From positions 12,090,001 through 12,154,000 of the forward strand of contig CM059625.1 in the NCBI GenBank assembly GCA_030435675.1: 64,000 nt of DNA. The letters run 5' to 3'. How positions within the stretch are numbered: the first letter of the stretch is position 1; each line of letters opens with the position of its first letter. Shown here in pieces: positions 12,063 through 26,100 of the stretch. Position numbers and translations under genes: made by a program. The notes beneath the pieces were generated by a model. It saw only the letters and a list, made by a program, of their open reading frames with translations, had not been told where the DNA came from and made no database searches. The DNA comes from Steinernema hermaphroditum. Taxonomy: Eukaryota; Nematoda; Chromadorea; Rhabditida; Steinernematidae.

Positions 12063-13644
12063 ATGCTCTCGCGCTCGGCCCTCTCGCAAGTGGTTCGTTC
12101 CGCTGCCAACGCGCTTCGCAATGGTCAAGCCACCTCGTCGTCTTCGTTCTCCACTCTCCCTGTTAACGACAACTTGTTCGGCTTGACCGACGATCAGCGT
12201 CAGGTTAACTGCCACTATGAGTTCTCTGTGTGCATCTCACTTCTTTCTAGCTGCGCCAGAGTGTGTTCGAGCTGGCCCAGAAGGAACTCGCCCCCTATGC
12301 TGACGAGATTGACAAGCAGAACGATTTCTCTAAGTTGCGCGAATTCTGGAAGCTTCTTGGAGAGCACGGCCTTCTCGGAATCACTGCCCCTGGTACCATT
12401 TAGGCGCACATAACCGTTGGTCTAAATTTTGCACTTCAGCCGAATATGGTGGATCCGAGATGAAGTACCTCGACCACGTTATCGCCATGGAAGAGCTCTC
12501 GCGCGCCTCTGGTTCCATTGCACTCAGCTATGGAGCCCACTCGAACCTTTGCGTCAACCAAATTGTCCGCAACGGTACGGCCGCACAAAAGGAAAAGTAC
12601 CTCCCCAAGCTTATCTCTGGAGAGCATATGGGAGCTCTGGCCATGTCGGAGGCTGGCGCCGGTTCCGATGTTGTCTCCATGAAGATCACAGCTGAGAAGA
12701 AGGGAGATAAGTACGTTCTGAATGGAACTAAGTTCTGGATCACCAACGGTCCCGATGCTGACGTGTACGTCGTCTATGCCAAGACGGACCCTAAGAAACA
12801 CCAGCACGGAATCACTGCCTTCCTTGTCGAAAGAGTGAGGCACATTGTCCATTAAGTTCTTTTAAAAGCTCCTTGTTAGGACTACCCTGGATTCAGCCGC
12901 TCTCCCAAGCTCGACAAACTCGGAATGCGTGGATCCAACACGTGTGAACTGGTGTTCGAAAACTGCGAAGTTCCCGGTAAGCGAACGCCACTCTTCTTAT
13001 TACCATCATGCAATACCCCTTTCAGCCGAAAACGTTCTTGGAGCCGAAGGCAAGGGTGTCTACGTTTTGATGACAGGCCTTGATGTGGAACGTCTCGTAC
13101 TTGCTGGCGGTCCTCTTGGGTAGGTGCATCAGACAGTGGTCTGAATGACTTTGATTCGTTTAGACTGATGCAGAATGCTTGTGACATCGCCTTCGACTAC
13201 TGCCACCAGCGTGAGGCCTTCGGCACTAAGATTGGAACTTTCCAGGTTTGCTCAACAAACAGAGGCATATACAAAAAAGGAGTCTTTAGCTTGTGCAAGG
13301 AAAAATGGCCGACATGTACACAACGTTGAACGCGTGCCGCTCTTATCTCTATAACACCGCCCGCGCTACTGATGCTGGCCATTTGACAAATAAGGTAGCA
13401 ACAGATCCTCCGGGAAGTGCTATGAGTTATTGTTTAGGACTGTGCCGGTGTGATTCTTTACTGCGCCGAGAAGGCAACTCAAGTCTGCTTGGATGCCATT
13501 CAGCTTCTTGGCGGAAACGGGTACATTAATGATTATCCCACGGGTCGTCTCCTTCGTGACGCTAAGCTTTACGAAATCGGTGCCGGTACCTCCGAAGTTC
13601 GCCGTCTTGTCATCGGCCGCGCGCTCAACAAGGAGTACCAGTAA
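12063..13644 (+). CDS. ivd-1: Isovaleryl-CoA dehydrogenase, mitochondrial
   Basis: A flavin enzyme of leucine breakdown, oxidising isovaleryl-CoA to 3-methylcrotonyl-CoA in the mitochondrial matrix. The Arg/Ser-rich N-terminus ([20 protein letters not shown]) looks like a transit peptide. Acyl-CoA dehydrogenase blocks follow in order: [77 protein letters not shown], and [15 protein letters not shown]. The Glu of that last motif matches the catalytic base specific to isovaleryl-CoA dehydrogenase. The end shows [13 protein letters not shown] and [21 protein letters not shown]. Exon 1 is 12063-12203, exon 2 12251-12392, exon 3 12440-12834, with further short introns. The start ATG lies 12 nt after a TTTCAG acceptor. 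Residues and length agree with an active enzyme; identification is firm. Confidence 0.96.
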
Positions 13645-13695
13645 TCGGTGCCAACCACTCTTTGCTACGCTATAGCGTTACCACATTGTTATTTT

Positions 13696-13701
13696 AATAA
13701 A
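13696..13701 (+). terminator. Polyadenylation signal of isovaleryl-CoA dehydrogenase gene
   Basis: AATAAA 52 nt after the stop codon, before an AT-rich stretch. Confidence 0.7.
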
Positions 13702-13904
13702 CAATTTATGTTCTCAACATCATATATTTATTTGTTTAAATAAGGAACGGACGTATTCGACTTCAACAAGAGAGAAGACTATGGGTCTGACAAGTCTAGC
13801 GGCCAAAGCGGAGAATAGTGTCGGCGTCTACGGGCTTGTGGGCTGCGCGACTATATCTGGAAAGAGCTGTGATGGTGATGAGATCATGTGAGCACTTATG
13901 AGAC

Positions 13905-14428
13905 CTACCTTCCGAGCAAGCTGTCGTCCTGTTCGATGTCTCTCTTACCGAAGCGGATCAGGGGTGCGGTCGAGGGAGTGCGTTTTCCGAAACGGATCAA
14001 TGGCATCGTGTCGGGTCGTTTTCCGAAACGGATGAGGGGCGAATTCAGCGCGGAACGTTTGCCGAAACGGATCAGGGGATCGAGCGAGATATCCTATACG
14101 AGAACGTCCAACTTCCGATTATTGCATGCCACTCACATTTCGAATAGTGCGGGACAGATCGCTTTCGACGTCGGCATCGCGTTTTCCAAAACGGATCAGC
14201 GGATTCCGCAGATGTCCGTCACGTCTTTCGATAGCAATTGGAAGATCTTCTGAGAATCCGTAGAATCCTCCGTTGCTGCGTTTGTCGTCTAACATTTGAG
14301 GAATGGCTTACAAAAGGGTTCAAGTGAATCTTACATTCGTCGTCGAGGAGGCGAATCTCAGAAGATTCGAAGGCCGAGACGACGCTGACGGCAAGAAGGG
14401 CGAAGAGAAAAACAGCGGCTTTTGTCAT
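13905..14428 (-). CDS. flp-13: FMRFamide-like neuropeptide precursor, FLP-13 type
   Basis: Three exons make a precursor of about 140 residues. The N-terminus is a signal peptide (MTKAAVFLFALLAVSVVSA). Two introns follow, with donors AAT|GTAAGA and AAT|GTGAGT. The precursor carries five copies of PLIRFG, each followed by KR: DGHLRNPLIRFG (after RR), one ending DISLDPLIRFG, SALNSPLIRFG, PDTMPLIRFG and TPSTAPLIRFG. After dibasic cleavage and C-terminal amidation these give PLIRFamides, the hallmark of nematode FLP-13, which in C. elegans acts in stress-induced sleep through DMSR-1. The Gly amide donor is kept in all five. The gene is convergent with the dehydrogenase, stop codons 260 nt apart. 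The opposite strand is open by chance and reads as a repeated PKRIRG-like frame. Confidence 0.92.
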
Positions 14429-17400
14429 CAAGAACGATCCGACGGGGAACCCTGGAAGCGAGAGAGAGAGGTAAAGCTTGGAATCCAAGGGGGAAAGCGC
14501 GTGTCACGACTGGAACAACCGGAGTCGGAATGTCCTGGATGAGGGGCGGATGATACTGCGACGTATTTATTCTCCACGAGGGCCATTTCCGTAATTGTAT
14601 CTCAGACTAATTGACAAACGATTGCTAATTGATATATTGTTGGGGCGCGGATTTGCTGCACTGCATGACGCCGAAGAACGTGCACGGAACTGTCGCGACG
14701 CCAATTAGGCCGCTTCTCATTACGTCATTACCTAAAATTCATCAAGCGGCCCCTTAAGTTACGTCAAATGACAACGCTCTATAAGCCTACGTCACAAAGG
14801 CTGCTTCATCGAGGATTCCCATCGGGGCACTTGGAATCATCATAATTATAGCACAATCAGATACAAAGCTGTGCCCTTCACATGTGGCCTGAAAGATTGA
14901 TTCCTTATTGTTAAGGCAGGACACATTGCGTTGTGAATGTTGTATTCAATCGAACAAAAGATTTCTTGTGTAATTCAAAGAGAAGAAAGTCTGTCTACAA
15001 CGTGCTCTAAGAGTCTGTCAAATGAGAGGTTTAAATAAGTCTTCCAGAACTGGTGCGCTCCGTTGTAGTTTGTAAGGCATCTACACAAATTCTGTGGTTT
15101 CTCAGCATCGAGGCATGCATGAAATGTGGCGATAAATTAGAAGTATAAATCTGTGGCTTAAGACAGTTTTAGATGTCACGTGTAACTGAAAACCACGTTA
15201 TTCCCGTGGCCCTTTACTTCCTTGGTTCCGACAAAAACGCTCTTGCGCCTGCATTGGAATGTACTCGAGTTCATTTCCGATAGGAAGATAGCGCAGAGCG
15301 TTCTCGAGGCAATTAACTGCGTGGGTCTTCAGATATTAACTGCACGCTAATCTCCATGACGCGCAAGGCCAAAAACATTTCGAATAATAAGCGTGCATAT
15401 CGGATTAGCAACGATTTTTGGAAAATTGTGCTCACATCCTTTCCTCATTGCGACGTCCGCCAATTGTACTAATTTCAATTTCGTGAATGAAACCATAATT
15501 GGCTTACGGTAGGTCGCAAGTGCGCTTGAATGAGGATTGCCTCGACAAATACGAGCCGAAAGCTGTCCATTGAAATGCAAATCAGACCGAAGGTAGACAA
15601 AAGATTACGATGTTAGACAACATAGTTAAGGGGACGATTCAGATTATCGACCTTATAGGAGAGATTACACATGTGTCTGAGTCTCACTCGTGTCGCGGAG
15701 GTGAGCAGTCGCTCTCTGCGCGTACGGTCTGAGGACAAGCCCTGTGGCTATGGTAGTTCCACCGTAGTTCCACCACCGCTGATAGCAAGATGTACGAATC
15801 CAAGAATCCAGCTGCTTGTGAAGTCACCCTGAAGGCGACCGACACTCTGAGGACACAACCAGCGCCGAAGACGTGACTTCCGGACCGGACAGTCGTACAC
15901 ATGTCTCGTAGTCACCAGGACGGTTCTATCAGCGAACTATAACAATAAAGAAACCAGATAGGGCAGGTGAACGTGACGAATTGCGTCTTCGGCTCATCAG
16001 CGTTCATTGTGCCAAAGCTGATCATTTACTTGGCGTCCTAAAACGGCCGAGGATCACATTGTCGGAGATAGTGTGCACTGAAGTGCTCGTGTATTTATTT
16101 TTCGTAGAAGACCAAAAAATGCTTTCCCGTTCAGGAATCATCTTCGTTCCACAGAAGATGCTGGAAAACATTCTAGTAACCGAAAATTGCCTATTTTCCT
16201 AAAGCATTTTTACCTCTTTCAACTTGGATGCGAAAACTAATCGCCCGCGTCTCAAAAACAATCTCATAGCATTCACAATCAGGCCCACTTTCAGAGTATG
16301 CCTAGAGAAAGAACTCGAACTTGGTCGCCAGAACTGATATGCCTTGCAGCATATGAATAAGAAGGCCACCGAAAATGGCTTTTTAGAAGCATTCTGCTCG
16401 AGAATATAAAGGAAACATTATGCAAAGGAAACAATTCTCAACTGACACTAATTAGCTTAATTTCCCGTTAATCATCCAATTATGTAACTCTATGGACCTT
16501 CTTTATGGTCGTCTGCATCAGATGAAAGTGGCTATTAATAGTGTGCAATAAAAGAAGACATGAATTAAGAGACTAAACTAATTTCTATGACGACAAGGAC
16601 TCCAAAGAACGCACTCAGAACACAAAATCCATCGGTTGCGTTTTACGGATTACGGTAGGCGCTGGGTTCTTCGGGAACCGGACAGAAAATTGAGTCGTTG
16701 ACAGGAAACAGACTGTCGATATTTTCTAGATGGCCACATGCTACAGATGCATTTAAAATTTAGACGCTATAAATGTTACGCAAAACGCATTCGTTTCCTA
16801 CAGTCAACAGCAGCGTTTCCTTCTCCTTCGGTGGCCAGAACGAACAAAGAAACCCAAAACTCATAACAGCCTCCGCATACAGATCAAATTATCCGATGAA
16901 AACACAGTCCCACTTCTGGATAACAGTGTTTCCATGCTCTAAAGGGACAATTGCCATGGCCATAGTTGTCATAACCGGACTGTTCATTTGCCACAGTGAT
17001 GCACCTACAAGAAAAAAAACGAATCAACAATAAAAACAAACGCGATTTCTTCTAGCCTTGACGTTTAAGCGATTAGACATGCAAACGACACAGAAAAGTG
17101 AGAAAGCGAAAACAGAACTGAGAAGAATTAACAATTAAAGCAAACATAAAATATTAAAAAGAAGAGAAAAAACAGAAGAAATTTATAGTCGACCAAGAAA
17201 ACCACTTGAGGCGTTTGTTTTTGGAACGTTATTTCTAATATAGGAGATTATTAAGAAGTTTTGATCGAACTCACTCATCGGCCCACACATTCAGAAGCTC
17301 CTTTGTTTGCTCTCGTTGTCTGTTTTTTTTCCGAAGACGTTATTGAACGGTCTCAGTTTATAAGTCGGAAAGTATAAAAGAAATTGGAAGTGATAAATAA

Positions 17401-18658
17401 AGACTGTCAGCTATAATAGCCAATTCGGAACTCAGAATCATCGGACGGACCTAATTCGTCACAAAACATGCACCATAATTCGGGCTTAAGTCGAGCCTAC
17501 GGTTGTGCCTGTTTGAAGGATCCAGAGAGCACGATAGTCCTCTGTTACAGGGGTCTTAGAGTCAAGAAGTCCTCTAGAACCTTCTGAAAGCGTAGTCGCA
17601 GAGGTACTTGCGGAAAAATACCATCTACACCAAACGCCTCCGTTTATGAGTGCTATATAATGAGGTTAACGGCTAAGTACTGACATCACAATGCTCGAAA
17701 ATAGTGGCAATGTGGTTTACAGTGCAGTCAATTGGAAGTCGTTCCCATTCCTGTTTCACATAACACATGTTTATTAGGGGGAAGAGGACAACTTCACCAA
17801 AACGGTAACTGTCATGTTTTTCACGACCGTATGAACTAAATGTCGCGCATAACTGTCATTACCTAGATACTTTAAAAAAGAATCATGGAAGAAACTATCC
17901 GAAAGCGAATTCTCAATTCCAATGTGAAGCGTAGGGCTGGCAAGAACAATTAAAGCTGTGGGAAGGCACTGATTTTTGGAATACAATGTTCCTTTCCTGG
18001 CTCTGTCGCTCTATTTGTGACTTGCAGGAAAATAGCACTGCAAGAAATAGAAAACGCTATCTATTTTGGAACTTTTTTCCGAACCGCAGTCCAGATCCAT
18101 GAGAAGATAAGGGTCGCGACTTCTGGGTAATTGAGAAAGCTGTGTCTATTGGTGGGAGTGAGCCATTGTCGGTGGCCAAGAATAGAATAGAAGTAACAAA
18201 TGTTATTCTTGTGGCCATTCGGAAGTGTTTAGTATTCTCAGGATGCCGAAAGGCCAAGCACATTAATCACCGCAACCCTCATTAGATGATGTGAGCGAGG
18301 TAAGAATACAATAGTAGTAATCCACGCACATATCTGGCGGCCGAACATCAAATAGGCGAGAGCGTTTCCGGGACTGTGACCGTAAAATGATGCGAACATG
18401 CACTTCGACGGCCGAAAAAGGTTTCTGAAAGAACTCCCTCTGTGGCACTTCCTTCATAGAGTGGCCTCAGATCCATGTCATTATTGTACTTTTCCACATG
18501 TTTTCGAATCTTAATCGCTTCCTGCCTCCCAGTACACTTATGTAGTTCGGAGTAGTCTTTCTTTTTATCAATTTACAGCCACTTTGTACATATATACAAA
18601 TAAGATAAAAGCAGTTGCCACTTATACAAACACCGGTTTCTGACGTTGTGCCAGCGTC
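14429..18658. other. Intergenic, no gene recognised
   Basis: About 4.2 kb between the neuropeptide gene and the receptor gene. Only short frames; no RNA gene, terminal repeat or known protein motif seen. It probably includes regulatory DNA of the neuropeptide gene, which starts at its left edge on the minus strand. Confidence 0.45.
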
Positions 18659-20111
18659 CTAGAAGAGCCGAGGGGAAGATAGGTGCCCCAGGCGAGGAGA
18701 GTTCGAATTGGAGGTCGCCAGAAGATGCGTTCCTTGCTCTTTGCGCCTAATGTTTACTATGTAGCTTTCTTGAACATTGGCATGATCTTACCTTGAAGAG
18801 TCAGAAGTGAACTGTGTGTGAACGTAGATGGCGATCATTGGAAACTGAACCAGGTACAGCAGATAGAAGATGGCGTCTGCATAAAGATAAAAGATGTATC
18901 CGCTTTTTGTGGCACGGAGTGCGACAAATTCATCGGCAAGCTGCAGGATGTAGTAGGGGGTGTTTAGGAGAAGTTGGATGGTCGCCATCATTAAGCAACG
19001 ACGCATCGCTCGTTGTCTCCGCGTGTGGCATCGCTGAAATTCTCGAAATACACTCTGCTGAGTCACAGTTTGTTTTCTCGAGGTACACTGACGTCACGTG
19101 AACTCATCTTGTTCCCAGAAGAGATTACGACAATCACCATGCTCTCGACGAGTCTACATATGAACGTGGGTGTTTTCTACCGTATGCCGTCGAGACAATT
19201 AACGTCTGCGGCGAAAAGAAACAAATAGAAAAACTCACCAAGAGACTCTTCTCGGACTGAATTTTGAAACTCGAGGGAGGTGTGAGTCCTGTAGATGAGG
19301 AGTTCGCTTGGGACTTCATGTTCTCTGTGCTGATCACTGTGAATTTCGCGCCTTTCTGATTCCATCCGACCACCGCCATGTCGGTCACTACGGTGATGAA
19401 AAACGGGATAGCGTAGGTGAGCATGGACTCGGCCACAGCAATCCACTTGAAGAGATGTTCACTGAACAATTGGAATGGGCTCTATTCCTCGGGGAATCAC
19501 CCACCTAACCATATTTGTGTTCGGGCCACAAAAGCTGCCCACAATCTGTCCGCCTTGATTTCGAATCAAATTTTCGGTCATCAGAATAGGTGACCAGGAC
19601 TGTGTGAAGAGGGCCATGATGCCTGTTATGATGAGTAACTTCCGCGTATCTTCGATGAATGTCACAAGCCACTGAATCCGTTTGTGGCCCATCGGGAAAA
19701 ACACGTAGACAAAGCGTTGGGCGAACATTGTGACCCACACCCAGTTGACGTAACAGGCAGTTGTATTTGTGATGAACGCAGTGGTTTTGCACATGAGTGC
19801 ACCTGAATGCCGACTTTGCATAGGCGAAGGGAACCGGAAGCGGACTCACCTTTCAAGCTGTGAAAGAGATAGTCGGACACCAGATTCAGACAAATAGCAA
19901 ATAGCATCAGCAGATTGGCGACGATCATGCTTGTCAGAAAGTGAAAGTAGTGGGAAGTTCTGTTCTTGAGCATCGTTGTCAACGCGTGCGACAGAACCGG
20001 TACACTTGTGATGATGATGAAGAGGACGAGCCACCAGAGAAACTTTGATATGGTCATCCATGTGGTGAGCGCCTCGTGAGACAACTGCTTTTCGTCGTCA
20101 CCGCCGGGCAT
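18659..20111 (-). CDS. Rhodopsin-family G-protein-coupled receptor, orphan
   Basis: Five exons give about 380 residues with seven hydrophobic segments. TM1 is KFLWWLVLFIIITSVPVL, TM2 FHFLTSMIVANLLMLFAICL, and TM3 begins at the conserved Cys (LMCKTTAFITNTTACY) and ends TMFAQRFVYVFFP. TM4 is LLIITGIMALFTQSW, TM5 SMLTYAIPFFITVVTDMAVV, TM6 MMATIQLLLNTPYYILQL and TM7 DAIFYLLYLVQFPMIAIY. The Cys after TM4 (GSFCGPN) can pair with the TM3 Cys. The DRY position reads QRF and the NPxxY position reads FPMIAIY, both atypical. The last exon, reached through donor TTCAAG|GTAAGA, adds a Ser/Arg tail ending SPRLF. A peptide receptor is likely from overall shape, but I cannot name the ligand or an orthologue. 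Confidence 0.85.
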
Positions 20112-23100
20112 CTTCGAGATGAGTGGCGACTGTCTGGAAGATCCACGGGTTTAACGGGCGCTACTAACGAACCCCATAGAGGAACTCGCGTGCAAAGAAA
20201 ACACAATTGTCAAACACCGACGTCCTAATCTAAATGATGCATGTTTGGTTCCAGAAGCTCATCTGCCCACGAGGCAAAGGGGCTGATGCAAAAAGATCCA
20301 AAATAGCCTGTACAGACAAGGACAAGAAGTGATTCAAACTTCGTGGTCGTCACTAATGCGTACGACAAAATAAGATGTTTAGCGGATTTGTAAGGTCAGT
20401 ACACGCTGCTGGCACCACAATGTACTTGTGGAAAGTTACTGTATATGTAGATTAAATGTTGACTACTCTGTAAGTGAGTGTAAGAACGTCTGCACTTGCA
20501 ATCCTCGCACAATAATAAAGATATCGTATCAACACGGAGACTGCAAGATGAACATCATGAACATAGAAAAATCAGTAGCGTACGATAGACGAATGCTTTT
20601 TGTTGTCTTGTTGTCTCTATTGTTTTGCCTACTGTCCTTCTTTCATCTATTGAATTTAGCAACTACAGCAGATAAATTGCATACGATATCAAACCGCCCC
20701 TTGCCTTTTCGGAATCATATTCTATAAGTAAACGACTACTGAACAAGCGCGTTATTGTGTATGCCCCAGCCGAATATTGAAAGTAATTGTTAAGACAGCT
20801 AAGCAGCTCTTTGTTTACGGATCAGCTTTCAGACAGAATATCCGTTTGACAAACTGGGTGTAAGGAAACAATAAAATGATTCTTAGAGACAGTCTGGAAA
20901 GTGCACGATTTTGATTTTCAACCTTTTTTAAATTTATGCACTTAGCAGACTGACTCTGACTCAAGAATGATTTATAAAAAAAACAACAGAATAGTAGACA
21001 GACGGTGGACAAGTGCGTTATCCGTCAAGCAATTTGATAGCCAGACGGATAGTCGTTCATTAGATTTCGCTTCAGTCCTGCGACACCGACGTCAAAACTT
21101 AACGAGCACGCACATGCAGCTAAAGGTCGCGACTCTGGAAAAGCCGTTTCCAATTTGTTTACGGTTGACGCTTTTAACTTTTTCTTCCCACCCGTAGCGC
21201 GACGTGTTGTTGTTTACGTTTTGTGTCATATCTTCAGACATCAGACGTCAACGCATCTCAATGTCTAATACCAAAATGGTGTGGCAGAACGGACAATGCA
21301 TCGCTCAGGAGGAATATATCGAAGAGGACGCGGATACACGAGGATAGATGCGCAAGAGCAGTTGGCCGTATGAACTGCAGGCGGTCGTGTCGCAGGTCAT
21401 GAATGAACGATAACGATGATTACATGGAACTAGAGGACATCGGGAAGCACAGTGAAACAACGGATTGTTTGCTGCCCCTTCAGTCGCTATACGGTTAACG
21501 TACTCGTAATTCTGTTATTAAGGACCCCTGCACTCATGAATGTAATATGAAGACGAGAGATTTTTTTTATAAGTTTGTGAATATGAATGGGTTTTCTCTT
21601 CAATTACCAATAAAAGACTTCTTTTCATTTATTTTACTCTTTAATTACAGAAGACGTCTACTTTAAAAAGGATCACGAAGACGTTACGCAAAAATGGTGA
21701 AACGGAGGGGAAGACGTAAAGGTTTAAATCTACAAGTAATGAGCGGCAAGCAGATCAACGTTTGACCTACAAGGGCTTTTTCAAAGTCCCGAGAAAAACT
21801 CTATTAACGCGAAGATGAGCACTCAGTTCATCCGTGTCCTCGCGGATTTTGTCTAATCTCGGCAGACCGATGTTATTTTTTATCCATAGCGGTAAAATGA
21901 GACGATGACATTGCGCTTTAGGTGCTTTGACCGTGGGCCGGCACGAGAAATTAATGTTCTGCATTAGGACAAGTAATAACTGGTAATTGAGTCGTTTGAC
22001 GACCTCCGTTACGGAAAACGACCTCCGTTACGGGAGGACGAAGTGCTGCAGCGCGAAACGAGCCCGTAGGATAACGGGGAAGCAGACTGTTGCGTGCAGA
22101 GGGCGTTTTATATAAAACTGACAGATGGGGCAATCATGCGCCGAAAAACAAACCTTCTTGAACCGGAAGATAGATGACAGGGATGCATTTTAAAGTTGTT
22201 TTTAAAGCAAGTGAAGGGGCAACCTCGCCCGCAGTTACTTGACAAAACAAATGGCGGCGCTTAAATCCGAAACATATGTGAAAATGAGAGTTCGGGCCGC
22301 GCGACCTCTAGACCAGATACGTCCGCTGTCTATAAAACATGACAAACAAACGTAATCAGGCGTAAGAGGCACGTCAATGCTTTAGGGATCCTTCGAGAAA
22401 TCATACTAAAATTAATCTGAGAAGGGGCGCCGTTCCCCAAAACAGAAAGCCTTCCAGTGGAAAAGGAGACTGGATTACTGCCAATTTTCTGGCAATGAAT
22501 GACCTAGCGAGAATAAGATCTCACCGAAAGGAAAAATTATTGCAAAGAATACTGACTAACAAGTATAGCAGCAAACCAGACAATGATTGTCTGGCGTTTG
22601 TCTTTGCCATCAAGCGGCTTTCGAACTTTCCTTGCACTTATCCGGATAAGGGGAAGCTTGTTATCGCACCGAAGCAGGAAGTATGACCCTTAGAGACAGC
22701 ACGCAGATGGCCACATAGCGCATCGGAGGAGGAAAGCGTCTGCTGTTAAATCCAAAAGCGTCATTGAACCTTTTTCGTTTCTGTCCCAAATGCATCTCAT
22801 TTCAGACCAGGCGACAAATTGGGCAAATAAAAGCGTCTATATTTCGTAGTGGGAGTAAATTTGCCCCCCCACAGTGTGAATGGCTGAAGTTTTAGGTGGC
22901 AAGGAAACAGCCGAGTTCGATGCCTAATCTGCACTTGTGGCCGGATGATGGTCTGAAATCCAGTTGGACCCATTGCAACTGTCGCACAGCCGATGGAATG
23001 CAATAACAAACGCTATAAATGGACGACGGCCGAAATTGTGCCTACGAAACAAAACAGTTTGTCAAAGGCCGAAGATCGAACGAAGACGGGGACTGTGTGT

Positions 23101-26100
23101 AAGGAAAAGGTGCCCACTTGACCTAGTGTGGGAGAGTGAATGCATAAAACGCTCAATAAAAACACTATAATTTATGGAAAAAAACGGAGACCGTATTCAA
23201 AAAAAAACATATTACGCTGATAACGCGAGAAGTGAACGGACATGACATGTTTGTTATCGGACAACGCATGTTATCTTAAAAAATGAGGTGGTTTAGGGAC
23301 AGAGACTGAGATGCAGCAAATTTCCAACCCAATAAGTGCAGCAATTTGCAAACCCTCTGACCTCCGAACATCATTTTTCAAGATCAACGCTGATTTATTC
23401 CAGAGATTAGTCGGAATCCATCAAAGTGCCCACAATGCCAAACGACGTTATGAAAAAGGAGGTCCGAGCAAAGGCCACCGCCGCTTTCGTCAAATTTAAG
23501 TCAAGCGGGCGTCTGTTTTAGCTTGACGTAGTCGTGACAAGCGCCATTTGTATAACATAATTGTGAATTAAAAAACGGAGAGCGGCATTCAAGTAAGAGC
23601 TCTTTTTTGGACGAAAACCAAAGATGGATGGAGAGGGAGGCCAACTCGCAAATCACTCAAACGGCGGCTCGGTTACATCGGAACTAATAAGTGATTGATG
23701 GTTCCTTTTGTCGAAGCTTTCCAGAAACAGGAAGCACCGAACGACACACAGCCGACACACTTCCGGCTCGGTTCGCAAACTAACCTAAACGACGCGTTTG
23801 AGGCGCGAGGTAACTGAGTTGTTCCTTAGTCAAATACACATTTCCCAAAAACATTGTTTTGGAGAAAGCATTGCAAGTAGACCGGAAGCATTTAGCTCAG
23901 CATTAGGAACCCTTGGATGGGTGGCGGTTATCAGTCATCTTAGTAATTAACCCAATCAACTCAGCAAGACTTCTACAATCACAAGCAACTAAAAACAACG
24001 TTTGTCGAAAGAGAAAAGGTTTGTTTACGGTTTTCCTGAACGGCGCCTTTCACAGACGAGACTTTTCACAAGGGTTTAAGGCAAAATTGCCTCGCTGGAA
24101 TGTAGGCAAAATCCTTAAGCCTTTGTTTTATTCTACATTATAATTGCCGTTGTCCGTTGAAAGCAAGCGTTATTTCAGGAACGAAGAAAACGAACATTAT
24201 TTGCAAGAGCGTCGTTGACGATAACGCTGCTGTTGCTGATCGTTGCCTGCTACTGACGTTTTAGAAGCAACAGTGTATAAAAACTACATAGGAGAAGCAT
24301 ATGAACACACTCTTCCACAAATAAACAAGAAAAAATGTGTTATCGGAGGTCTCATTTATTAACTTTTCAAAAGTTCTATGGACAGCAATCGTTATGCAAA
24401 TGTGGGAATTTTCGGAAAGGCAAGAATGCAGTGACCAGTAGGGATTTCTGGAAATTTGCCCCTTTTTTGCACAAATAATTAGAAAAGGCAACTGCCAGAA
24501 AGGCCTTTCAACAAGCGACTCACCACTTAAGCCGATAAGACCTCTTTCAGTGACACTAATCAATATTATTAAGGAATTGAAAAGCTGACGGCAGCAAGGA
24601 AGGAAAACAGAAGCGACGAGGACAAAGCACATTAGAATATAGACAAAAGTGAGACAAGAAAATGAGTTTATAGGAAGCTGCAGATTTGAAATGTATTGAC
24701 GAAAGAAGTGAACGCAGGGGTTCGGCAAAATCTGATGTTTTCGAAAAGTTCAAAACGTTGCCTTAGAGTGCACTTTCAGGCGTTCTTCACTGGGCACTTT
24801 CAATAGGGAGGTAACGAACTTGGACGTTCTGTATTCTGCAAGTACTGAAAGGCACACGAAAAGGATCGAAGATTATCTTCACGGGCAGAAAGCAGAAAGA
24901 ACAAATGTATTTCCCAAATTTTATTACTTTGTTAGCGAAGTTCTTTGATGCATATCCCGCCGGTCTGAAGCCATGTGTTGTAAATACGGGCAAAGTTAAG
25001 TGCAAATTCAAAGCACGGAGCTGTGGCTTTCGCAATCTAAGAAGCCTAGTCTAACACAGGAGCAAAAATGTGTTTCGTTGCATACGAAGAGGATCACTCA
25101 TTTTGTGCGAATTATTATGCCCACAAAGATCCTTTCACGTTTCAGTCTTCAGTCGTTCCTTCTTTTCTCGTAAAATTTATAATGAACTGTTCAATTCATG
25201 CGGAAACAACAAAAACAATATTTAATGATTGCTCGACGTCACGATATGACTAATACGAGATGATCGGGATCACACATGATCTTTCTATGCAAAAGCAAAC
25301 AAGGAGAAAGACCTTGACGAATCGCAAACAACCACCGAAAGTTGTCTGCGATTATAAATAAACAGTTACATATTAATCGCATCTGAGCAGAGGGCTTCCC
25401 GCTCATCCCACGAAGCGTCACTGCGATTTGAGGAACGCTTTCAACGTCATAAGGTCATATAGTTCACGGCTATTCAATCTGTTTTGAATCACAGTAAGTG
25501 AATAGCTTATAAGGTGTGTGGTTAGAAGTAGCGGGAAGTAGCCTGAACCCTTCACAAACACGCCGGATAGGCATTTGGGAAACGAAGTTTGTTGTGGTTT
25601 CGTTTATGGACGTTGTTTGGGGAGGGCTTGCCAAATGAAAGGGGTCACTATCTGCCCACGTTTCCTCGTTTCTCGTAAGAGAAACAAACACATCGGCGAT
25701 AATGCAGCGAACGTTCGGATTCTCGGAGAAAGCAAAATGGGACCAGAACCCATAATATGACCTTTAGCTATGCATTTAACCATTTTTTGGTTATTTTTAA
25801 TCTACAAGGCAAATACCATTATATTTAGTATCGCTTGATAGCCGTCCTTCATTTCTAGAAATGATGGCGGATTCTCGAAATAAATCTGCTTTTGGGCGAT
25901 GACGAGGCATTTATTGTCAAAAAGGCACGCGAACAAGTCGAATACGACTGTCCTGAAGTTTCATTCTGTGTCACAGTAAACATTGAAAGGCGCTGCGTGT
26001 TTTGAAATGCTCTAGACAATCAGCCGCTCTTAATTAGGACTAATAAGTGAGGGCGCCATGCACTCTCAAGAATACTGACTCGAAGTCAGATGCCATCATG

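Noticed and set aside
13888..14253. Plus-strand frame with repeated PKRIRG-like units
   Set aside because: It is the antisense of the RFGKR repeats of flp-13; the minus strand has a signal peptide, introns and processing sites.
18680..18720. GAGTTCGAATT, resembling a tRNA T-loop
   Set aside because: No acceptor or anticodon stem; it lies in the C-terminal exon of the GPCR.
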